Origin: Hyphomicrobiales bacterium
GTDB lineage: Bacteria; Pseudomonadota; Alphaproteobacteria; Rhizobiales; Rhizobiaceae
DNA length: 45,842 bases
NCBI GenBank assembly: GCA_900470195.1
Contig: UEIJ01000039.1
Location: forward strand, 1-45,842
Reading direction: 5' to 3'
In this document: positions 40,936-45,842 of the stretch, piece after piece
Layout: the number at the start of each line of letters is the position of its first letter
How positions within the stretch are numbered: position 1 is the first letter of the stretch
Translations under genes and position numbers: made by a program
Notes under the pieces: generated by a model
What the model was told of the DNA's origin: nothing
Databases searched by the model: none
Seen by the model: the letters and a program-made list of their open reading frames with translations, nothing else

Positions 40936-41066
40936 TTGGTGAAGACATTATTATTGATGAATTTGGCCGTCTCTGGCTCGCTGATGACGATGGAAACCCC
41001 TACAGCGGCCCATACGACACCCTTGAGGAAGCTCAAAAAGCACTGGAGACCAGCGATGACTTCTGA
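40932..41066 (+). CDS. 44-residue acidic protein
   Basis: MIGEDIIIDEFGRLWLADDD, GNPYSGPYDTLEEAQKALETSDDF. ATGA overlap with the previous stop and an 11-nt overlap with the next gene. The 'G-x-P-Y-S-G-P-Y-D-T-L-E-E-A-Q-x-A' motif resembles phage proteins that mimic acidic surfaces. Function unknown. Confidence 0.55.
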   Translation: MIGEDIIIDEFGRLWLADDDGNPYSGPYDTLEEAQKALETSDDF

Positions 41067-41217
41067 CCTCATTACCGGCCTCTCCAAGCTAGACGCGCCT
41101 GACAGGGAGGTGGAGCAAGCCGAACGCGAGCAGTATCGCAAAGAATACCGCGAAGCCGTTCGCAATTGCTGGAAGGACGCCGACTTCTTGCGCGCAAAGG
41201 AGGCCAGCAAGCTATGA
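41056..41217 (+). CDS. Small helical charged protein
   Basis: 53 residues from ATG 41056 (MTSDLITGLSKLDAPDREVE, QAEREQYRKEYREAVRNCWK, DADFLRAKEASKL). It belongs to the start pattern 'SDLI..L..L..PDREVE' common in phage proteins. A longer in-frame reading runs over two other genes and was rejected. Confidence 0.55.
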   Translation: MTSDLITGLSKLDAPDREVEQAEREQYRKEYREAVRNCWKDADFLRAKEASKL

Positions 41218-41336
41218 GCAACATTCTTATCATCAGCCTTATCGGCTTGTTCACTAGCGGCGTGGCCGTCGGCCTGTCCTTGGCCGCTGTCATTTACCTG
41301 AGCCTAAACGCAAAAGAGGCCAGCAATGCCGAGTAA
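41214..41336 (+). CDS. 40-residue membrane peptide
   Basis: MSNILIISLIGLFTSGVAVG, LSLAAVIYLSLNAKEASNAE: one long or two short membrane helices. The start overlaps the upstream stop in ATGA and the end overlaps the next gene by 11 nt. Function unknown. Confidence 0.52.
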   Translation: MSNILIISLIGLFTSGVAVGLSLAAVIYLSLNAKEASNAE

Positions 41337-41607
41337 GGAACTCATCGAGAAGGTGGCGCGGGCCATAATCGAAAACCCGCCGAAGATTAATCGTCTCAAA
41401 GATATGGAGACATTGAATTTCAGCAAAGTCGTGGACCACACTCCGACAGCTGAAGCCGCCATCTCCACCATCCTCGCCGAGATAGCGGAGGCTGACATTG
41501 CGATGATCAATGCCGCCGAAGCCTACACCTATCGCGGCAGCAAGGGTTACACCGGCCTATGGCGCGCCATGCTCGCCGCCTCCGCACTTGGGGAGCAGAG
41601 CGAATGA
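41326..41607 (+). CDS. Hypothetical phage protein
   Basis: 93 residues (MPSKELIEKVARAIIENPPKINRLKDMETLNFSKVVDHTPTAEAAISTILAEIAEADIAMINAAEAYTYRGSKGYTGLWRAMLAASALGEQ). The first block 'LIEKVARAI' is common to short phage proteins; the later 'Y-R-G...L-W-R-A-M-L' is helical. No function assigned. Confidence 0.6.
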   Translation: MPSKELIEKVARAIIENPPKINRLKDMETLNFSKVVDHTPTAEAAISTILAEIAEADIAMINAAEAYTYRGSKGYTGLWRAMLAASALGEQSE

Positions 41608-41813
41608 AGCTGACACCAACCATGAAGGAAGCGCTGGCCAGCATGGCCGATAAGCTGAAGTACCGCAGCAGCGTCTTTCCTGAACCCAACGAGAATACCG
41701 CACGCGCTCTATTGAAGCGCGGCTTGATCGAAGTCGTTGGAAAATCTGGTGGCTGGAACCTGTACGTTTTGACGGATGCCGGTCGCCAAGCCCTGAAAGG
41801 CGGTGGGGAATGA
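41604..41813 (+). CDS. Small winged-helix-like protein
   Basis: 69 residues from ATG 41604 (MKLTPTMKEALASMADKLKY, then NTARALLKRGLIEVVGKSGGWNLYVLTDAGRQALKGGGE). The 'ARALLKRGLIEV...Y.LT.AGR.AL' end is the winged-helix motif of small regulators. Possibly an excision or early-gene regulator. Overlaps both neighbours in ATGA. Confidence 0.62.
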   Translation: MKLTPTMKEALASMADKLKYRSSVFPEPNENTARALLKRGLIEVVGKSGGWNLYVLTDAGRQALKGGGE

Positions 41814-42025
41814 TACGCCTTATTGTTCGCATAGACGACGCAGCAATGGCCGCTCATGTCGGCGGATCGCCCCAAACGACATATCGCACATTCGATATAG
41901 ACCATCCTGAAATCGAAGCGCTGATAACTGGTGGCGGCAGCAATTCGCAGCACGAATTCAGATACCGCACGGTTGTAGGAGCTGAGGTCATCGCAGGCCG
42001 CGCCGCACTGCGGGAAAGGGAGTGA
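41810..42025 (+). CDS. Hypothetical phage protein
   Basis: 71 residues (MIRLIVRIDDAAMAAHVGGSPQTTYRTFDIDHPEIEALITGGGSNSQHEFRYRTVVGAEVIAGRAALREREE-type end). Beta-rich, with TYRTFDIDHPEIEALI. ATGA overlap upstream. No family recognised. Confidence 0.58.
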   Translation: MIRLIVRIDDAAMAAHVGGSPQTTYRTFDIDHPEIEALITGGGSNSQHEFRYRTVVGAEVIAGRAALRERE

Positions 42026-42027
42026 GG

Positions 42028-42183
42028 ATGAATAAGCGCACCTTTGACCGTATCAAGGAAGGCTTAGACGAGTTGCGAGAAAACATTCCCGCAATCGTGG
42101 AAGACACGCTTCGCCGATATCCGAAAACCATGGATGCTTTGAAAAAGGCCGAAGAAGCCGAGAAGAAGGAGGCGGAGAAGTAA
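42028..42183 (+). CDS. 51-residue charged helical protein
   Basis: MNKRTFDRIKEGLDELRENI, PAIVEDTLRRYPKTMDALKK, AEEAEKKEAEK. A GGGAG motif precedes the ATG. Entirely helical and charged. Last small gene before the antisense zinc-ribbon gene. Confidence 0.52.
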   Translation: MNKRTFDRIKEGLDELRENIPAIVEDTLRRYPKTMDALKKAEEAEKKEAEK

Positions 42184-42185
42184 TG

Positions 42186-42455
42186 TCACGTTCCGCCCCA
42201 GTTGTTGCCGCCGCCCGTTACTCGGTACGCGTTGATGTGCGAGACGAGAAGCTGAACCTTCTTCGCACCGCATTTCGAGCAACGCAGTTTATGCGCAAGG
42301 TCTTTCTTGAGCGCACCATGATCTGGGCCGAGCTTCTCAATCAAGGCGTCAATATCAAGCTGCTTACTGTGGTGGCACCCGTTGCAGTACGCGGTAATCA
42401 TAAACCCGTACCGTTTGCAGTCGCCCAACGTCTCGTTTGTGCAGGATACCCGCAT
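42186..42455 (-). CDS. Zinc-ribbon protein encoded antisense to the early operon
   Basis: 89 residues from ATG 42455, with a strong GGAGG 5 nt upstream. ETLGDCKRYGFMITAYCNGCHHSKQLDIDALIEKLGPDHGALKKDLAHKLRCSKCGAKKVQLLVS holds two CxxC pairs (CNGC, CSKC) and the 'LGPD...LRCSKCG' pattern frequent in small rhizobial proteins. A plus-strand ORF across the same DNA was rejected. Being opposite to all neighbours, it may be expressed from the prophage state; function unknown (zinc-binding, possibly nucleic-acid binding). Confidence 0.72.
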   Translation of the reverse strand: MRVSCTNETLGDCKRYGFMITAYCNGCHHSKQLDIDALIEKLGPDHGALKKDLAHKLRCSKCGAKKVQLLVSHINAYRVTGGGNNWGGT

Positions 42456-42529
42456 GACAGCCTCCAAGGCTGGCTGTCTTATACCGTGAACAAAACGAAT
42501 ACAAATCACATTCATTATGGAGGTAAGCT

Positions 42530-42712
42530 ATGAGCCGTCGAGCAGTTGCCGCCTCGGTAGACCTTATTTCGCGGGCCATCAAAGGCGCGAAAAAGGGAGG
42601 CGTAGAAATAAAATCGATCCGCGTTGAGCCAAACGGAGCTGTTGTGATTAATGGGGATAACGGGGATTTTTCCGAACAGCAGTATATTGAAGGAGCGAAC
42701 GGGTATCTCTGA
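42530..42712 (+). CDS. Small pre-integrase protein, possible excisionase-associated
   Basis: 60 residues (MSRRAVAASVDLISRAIKGAKKGGVEIKSIRVEPNGAVVINGD...). GGAGG lies 6 nt upstream. The same pattern is typically found directly ahead of integrase genes in Hyphomicrobiales prophages. The stop overlaps the integrase start in TGATG. An excision or integrase-cofactor role is inferred only from position. Confidence 0.68.
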   Translation: MSRRAVAASVDLISRAIKGAKKGGVEIKSIRVEPNGAVVINGDNGDFSEQQYIEGANGYL

Positions 42713-43785
42713 TGGAGGGTATGGCGCGTCAAAGATACCAATATGTTCAGAAGCAAACGACCAGACACGGGCGCGTTGTCTGGTACTTCCGTATTGGTGA
42801 CGGCCCGCGCACACGCATGAAGGGTGAATATGGATCGCCTGAATTCGTTACGCACTGGCGCTCACTCATAGCTGGAGAAGAACCCGCGGTCAGCGCGCCC
42901 TCGAAGTTTACGCTCCAATGGCTTGTGAATAAATATGAGGCGTCGGCAGCGTTCAAAGCGCTCGCACCAAGCACACAGCGCATGCGGTCGAATATCCTGA
43001 AGGCTGTGTGCGAAACGGGCGGCAAAATGCTGGTTTCTCAGATCACCCGCAATACGATTGCATCCGGGCGTGACAGACGCGCAGAAACGCCATTTGCCGC
43101 TATCAACTTCATGAAGGTGATGGGCTACCTTTTCGAATGGGCTGTTGACGCGGGATATGCGCGCGCAAACCCAGTCAAAGACGTGAAGCGGCCAAAAGCC
43201 AAGGTTATCGGGCATACGCCGTGGACATATGAAGACGTGGCGAAATTCTACGAAAAGCATAAGCTCGGCTCAATGGCCCGCCTTGCAATGGATTTGCTTT
43301 TGTTCACTGGTCTGCGTCGGTCGGATGTTTATCGCCTCGGCCCCCAACATATCCGAGACGGCGTGATCGAATTTCGGGCGAAAAAAAACGATGAACCGCT
43401 ATTTATCCCGGTACACCCCAGCCTTCAGAAATCGATTGATGCTTGCTCGATAAGCCATATGGCGTTCCTGATCACGCCCAAACAGGGGAGGCCATTCAAA
43501 AGCGAAGCCTCATTTGGAAACTGGTTCGCAGAGGTTTGCGACGAAGCGGGCGTATCAGCGCGCGCCCATGGCCTGCGCAAACTGCTCGCCCAGATCGTTG
43601 CAGAAAGCGGCGGTAGTAACGCGGAATTGAAGGCGCTTTTCGGCTGGACGACCGACGCCATGGCGGCGCATTACATCAAGAACGCGAACGCTAAGAAGCT
43701 CGCTCAATCCGGCGCGGAGAAACTAAAAGAGAACATGCCATCCCCTCACCTAGAAACCAAAGCCCCACACCTAAAAAAAGGATAA
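42712..43785 (+). CDS. int: Tyrosine-recombinase integrase
   Basis: 357 residues. N-terminal arm-binding and SAM-like core (about 65-165: FTLQWLVNKYEASAAFKALAPSTQRMRSNIL). Catalytic domain: Arg202 in TGLRRSD, His286-x-x-Arg289 in HGLRK, Trp312 in FGWTTDAM (in place of the second His) and nucleophile Tyr321. It points at and ends 36 bp from the 3' end of tRNA-Arg, the classic arrangement for integration into a tRNA gene. Confidence 0.93.
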   Translation: MEGMARQRYQYVQKQTTRHGRVVWYFRIGDGPRTRMKGEYGSPEFVTHWRSLIAGEEPAVSAPSKFTLQWLVNKYEASAAFKALAPSTQRMRSNILKAVCETGGKMLVSQITRNTIASGRDRRAETPFAAINFMKVMGYLFEWAVDAGYARANPVKDVKRPKAKVIGHTPWTYEDVAKFYEKHKLGSMARLAMDLLLFTGLRRSDVYRLGPQHIRDGVIEFRAKKNDEPLFIPVHPSLQKSIDACSISHMAFLITPKQGRPFKSEASFGNWFAEVCDEAGVSARAHGLRKLLAQIVAESGGSNAELKALFGWTTDAMAAHYIKNANAKKLAQSGAEKLKENMPSPHLETKAPHLKKG

Positions 43786-43821
43786 GGTTTTTCAGAGGGT
43801 TACACGAGGCGAAAAGTAAGG

Positions 43822-43865
43822 TGGCGATCCCGACAGGATTCGAACCTGTGACCATCGGCTTAGAA
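43822..43865. other. Probable right attachment site in the tRNA-Arg 3' end
   Basis: The integrase gene lies immediately beside the 3' half of tRNA-Arg, so the att core should be in this part of the gene. The second copy (left att) is not in the window: no repeat of this sequence is seen near 1-546. Exact core limits are unknown. Confidence 0.55.
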
Positions 43866-43898
43866 GGCCGGTGCTCTATCCAGCTGAGCTACGGGACC
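43822..43898 (-). tRNA. tRNA-Arg (anticodon TCT)
   Basis: 77 nt with encoded CCA. Acceptor GGTCCCG/CGGGATC pairs (one G-U). D-arm AGCTCAGCTGGATAGAGC; anticodon loop CTTCTAA with TCT; T-arm ACAGGTTCGAATCCTGT. A complete cloverleaf with 3' end toward the integrase gene. Confidence 0.97.
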
Positions 43899-43934
43899 TC
43901 GCCTTTCGAAAAAGATCGAAGATATTTCAACAAG

Positions 43935-43962
43935 GGCAAGGCTTTGCCAGCAAAGCCTTGCC
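43935..43962. terminator. Strong hairpin downstream of the complex I gene
   Basis: GGCAAGGCTTTG-CCAG-CAAAGCCTTGCC, a perfect 12-bp stem, lies between the 3' end of the minus-strand complex I accessory gene and tRNA-Arg. Probably the terminator of the former, although T residues after it are scattered. Confidence 0.6.
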
Positions 43963-44012
43963 GAATTAACGCATTGCCCGGCCTGAAGCAAATTGTCAGG
44001 CCATACAGGCGG

Positions 44013-44318
44013 TCAGTGCGTCCAGGGCATTGTCCGGTCGAAACGGAAATTATCCGAATAGGAAACCTTGCGGCGCTTCGGCTCTTTCGGCTCGAAAACG
44101 CGATATGCAATGCCGTTGCGCTTTGCATAATCGACGGCTTCTTCCTGGGTGGCGAAGAACAGACGAATCTGGCTCTTCATATCGCCGGAAGAAGTGTAGC
44201 CCATCAAAGGCTCAACCATGCGGGGGCTTTCCGGCTCATATTCCAGAAGCCACTGGTCTGTCTTGGCCTGACCGGACTGCATGGCAGTCTTAGCTGGACG
44301 GTAGATACGTGCAACCAT
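44013..44318 (-). CDS. NADH dehydrogenase accessory subunit, NDUFS4-like (ETC complex I conserved region)
   Basis: 101 residues. MVARIYRPAKTAMQSGQAKTDQWLLEYEPESPRMVEPLMGYTSSGDMKSQIRLFFATQEEAVDYAKRNGIAYRVFEP has the full NDUFS4 signature (W-L-L-E-Y-E...P-L-M-G-Y-T-S-S-G-D...L-x-F-x-T-x-E-E-A-V-x-Y-A). This accessory subunit of respiratory complex I occurs in mitochondria and alphaproteobacteria. It is a normal chromosomal gene and marks the host side of the prophage junction. Confidence 0.93.
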   Translation of the reverse strand: MVARIYRPAKTAMQSGQAKTDQWLLEYEPESPRMVEPLMGYTSSGDMKSQIRLFFATQEEAVDYAKRNGIAYRVFEPKEPKRRKVSYSDNFRFDRTMPWTH

Positions 44319-44471
44319 TTGAAGAACCCTGAACTACTCTCTTGCCCACCGGGGAGCTGAAAATCCACCAAGGCAATAGTTTACACGTGAATGCATGTCA
44401 ACGCGATAAAGGCGCACGCCACAGGCTGTGGCGGGGCGTTCATATATCGGCCATTTAATCCTTGGAGAAGA

Positions 44472-44548
44472 TGGTCGGAGCGGCAGGATTCGAACCTGCG
44501 ACCCCCTGATCCCAAATCAGGTGCGCTACCAGACTGCGCTACGCTCCG
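44472..44548 (-). tRNA. tRNA-Pro (anticodon TGG)
   Basis: 77 nt with CCA. Acceptor CGGAGCG/CGCTCCG; D-arm AGCGCAGTCTGGTAGCGC; anticodon loop TTTGGGA with TGG; T-arm GCAGGTTCGAATCCTGC. A complete cloverleaf. Confidence 0.97.
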
Positions 44549-44783
44549 TCGCTTTCAAGCGGGTGCGGCTTCACTAGATAATCAAACGAGATAAAGCAAG
44601 AGGCAAATTTGTCAGATCGCACTTTTTCCTTTCAATCCGAACAGGATGGCCTTCAATGGTGCCGACAAGGCGAACCTACGCCGAGCTCCGCTTGCATGGA
44701 TGTCCGTTGTGCAAAAGCTCCCTCCGGAACCAAATCGCCGGTGCCCGCGTTCTCACTTCACGACCAACCACTGGAGACTGAAT

Positions 44784-44930
44784 GTGAATAGAAACGGGCT
44801 TTATCTGATTATTGGCGCGCTGATCGTCGTGGCCGCAGGGCTGGCGGTTTACGTCTATCGCGAAGAGACCAAACCCGCCGGAATCGAGATGAAAATTGGA
44901 GAAGGCGGCGTTTCCATTCAGGAAAATTGA
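44784..44930 (+). CDS. Small membrane-anchored protein
   Basis: 48 residues from a GTG at 44784 (MNRNGLYLIIGALIVVAAGL, AVYVYREETKPAGIEMKIGEGGVSIQEN). Single N-terminal membrane helix and a short outside part. GGAG is 9 nt upstream. The 'L-x-x-I-I-G-A-L...Y-x-x-E...I-E-M-x-I-G-E-x-G-V-S-I' type is a common small chromosomal protein in Hyphomicrobiales. Function unknown. Confidence 0.72.
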   Translation: MNRNGLYLIIGALIVVAAGLAVYVYREETKPAGIEMKIGEGGVSIQEN

Positions 44931-45048
44931 GATCGAAACAGAGTTATAAACATATAAACCGATTAAGATTTCAAACGCTTACGCTTTGTGATGCAACGTT
45001 TTCCCCCTCGCCATGTTATTTGGGGCGCCAGATAAAACGGAGGACTAA

Positions 45049-45207
45049 ATGGGTATCCAGACTGTTTCCGATGAGCTTTATCGTCGTCATGAACGCGAAT
45101 GGGCAGAGCTGCGCAACGCGGTTGAAGCAAGCGAAGCCAACCAGCGGCAGCAGGAGAAGGCTTCCGGCCAGACCTCCTGTGATCAGAAGACGTCTGGCCA
45201 GCAGTAA
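45049..45207 (+). CDS. Small hydrophilic hypothetical protein
   Basis: 52 residues (MGIQTVSDELYRRHEREWAE, LRNAVEASEANQRQQEKASG, QTSCDQKTSGQQ). A strong CGGAGGA motif 5 nt ahead of ATG and a terminator 20 bp after the stop define a complete monocistronic unit. No family recognised. Confidence 0.65.
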   Translation: MGIQTVSDELYRRHEREWAELRNAVEASEANQRQQEKASGQTSCDQKTSGQQ

Positions 45208-45227
45208 GTCTTGCAGCCTTGCCTCGA

Positions 45228-45251
45228 AACGCCGCGAAAGCGGCGTTTTTT
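45228..45251 (+). terminator. Rho-independent terminator
   Basis: AACGCCGC-GAAA-GCGGCGTT followed by TTTT: 8-bp GC-rich stem, GNRA loop and T run, ending the small gene at 45049-45207. Confidence 0.88.
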
Positions 45252-45357
45252 GTTTCCGCCTCATCGGTCGGGCTGCGCCCGCCTGAAGCTCCGGTAACCA
45301 AATGCGAAGGAACAATTGGTAGCGTCTCCCCATCGCGATTCGAACAGGAGACAGACG

Positions 45358-45842
45358 ATGGCTGCACGCAAACGCACCACCCGCTCGCCCAAGCGCTCCA
45401 CCAAGCGTTCAAGCACGTCGTCGGGCAAATCTTCGGGCTCGTCCACCCCCCTGCTCGCGCTTGCCGCAATTCTGGGTCTCGGTGCGTTCAGCCTGTGGGC
45501 AACCTCCCAGCACAAGAGCCCGCGAGCGGCGATAACTGCCCTGTTCCAGCGCCCTGCGTCCAAGCCGGTTTCGCAGCCCGCTGCGAGAACGGAACCGAAG
45601 GCGACCGTCACCAGCAAGGCGCCTGAAAGCAAGGCGCCGTCGAAGGATTTTGGCGCTGCCGTCGGCCCTGTGCCTCGCCCGTCCGCGCCTGTCGCTGCAC
45701 CTGCGCCGCAAAAGCCGGTGCAGCAGGCGGCAATCCAGACCGCCACCCCGCCTCGCCCCGCAAGCCAGGTTGTTGCGCCCCCACCCCCGCCGCCCGCGGC
45801 GGCGCTGCGCTCCCTGCCGCCGCGCGGCGTCAACACACCGGC
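45358..45842 (+). CDS. Pro/Ala-rich membrane-anchored protein (cut by window edge)
   Basis: Open at the right edge, 161 residues visible. ATG 45358 with AGGAG 7-8 nt upstream. Very basic Ser/Lys-rich N-terminus (AARKRTTRSPKRSTKRSS), one membrane helix (about 34-51: PLLALAAILGLGAFSLWA), then a long Pro/Ala-rich periplasmic linker (SKPVSQPAARTEPKATVTSK ... VVAPPPPPPAAALRS). Such proteins often carry a C-terminal periplasmic enzyme or SH3 domain, not visible here. Function unknown. Confidence 0.68.
   Translation, partial: MAARKRTTRSPKRSTKRSSTSSGKSSGSSTPLLALAAILGLGAFSLWATSQHKSPRAAITALFQRPASKPVSQPAARTEPKATVTSKAPESKAPSKDFGAAVGPVPRPSAPVAAPAPQKPVQQAAIQTATPPRPASQVVAPPPPPPAAALRSLPPRGVNTP

Noticed and set aside
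42183..42533. Plus-strand ORF of 116 residues starting in TAATG with the previous stop
   Set aside because: The minus-strand reading has two CxxC zinc motifs and a strong Shine-Dalgarno motif; the plus reading has no recognisable pattern.
1..45842. CRISPR array, toxin-antitoxin pair or retron
   Set aside because: No regularly spaced repeats and no recognisable toxin, antitoxin or reverse transcriptase motif.

Overview
The window is most of an integrated siphovirus-like prophage in an alphaproteobacterial chromosome. Gene content points to the Hyphomicrobiales and probably the Brucella/Ochrobactrum group. The evidence is an NDUFS4-like complex I accessory gene next to tRNA-Arg, alphaproteobacterial GTA/HK97-type morphogenesis genes and rhizobial-type phage accessory genes. 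This placement is inference. The right prophage boundary is visible: a tyrosine integrase (42712-43785) ends 36 bp from the 3' end of tRNA-Arg(TCT). The left boundary is not visible. The window opens inside an IS5-family transposase, followed by two lower-GC glycosyltransferase genes (547-4503) that converge on the phage tail-spike gene.

Layout. On the minus strand, 21047 down to 4510, lies a standard late module read as terS, terL, portal, U35 protease, HK97-fold capsid, connectors, tail tube, tail chaperones, tape measure, tail tip and tail spike. Starts and stops overlap almost throughout (ATGA or TAATG). An HNH gene and several very small genes lie upstream of terS (21235-22815). From 22958 to 24345 are a second HNH (homing-type) gene and a 754-nt stretch without a gene. 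That stretch is full of stable hairpins and ends in a strong UUCG-loop terminator, and I read it as a large structured non-coding RNA. Further up the same strand (24346-31841) is an early/middle module: DUF6362-like protein, deoxyribonucleotidase, DnaB helicase, RuvC-like resolvase, a GcrA/Myb-like DNA-binding protein, a LexA-type HTH without protease domain, an acyl carrier protein and a Cro-like regulator.

The lysogeny switch is at 31635-33600. A CI/LexA-like S24 repressor (31926-32630) and a Cro-like protein are divergent around copies of a 14-bp operator (consensus TTGCCA-NN-TGGCAA). A second cluster of three such operators lies 1.7 kb away and covers the -35 boxes of two divergent promoters. 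One drives a helix-turn-helix replication-type gene. The other drives the long plus-strand early operon (33777-42712), which carries a RecB-family nuclease plus Sak4-like RecA-fold ATPase pair, an HNH gene, many small proteins (several of them tiny single-pass membrane peptides) and finally a small pre-integrase gene and the integrase. To the right of tRNA-Arg is ordinary chromosome: complex I accessory subunit, tRNA-Pro(TGG), two small genes and the start of a Pro/Ala-rich membrane-anchored protein.

No endolysin or obvious lysis cassette is recognisable. The strongest candidates for something new are the 754-nt structured RNA, the phage-borne acyl carrier protein, the capsid protein with a hydrophobic N-terminal segment, and the two-locus operator array.
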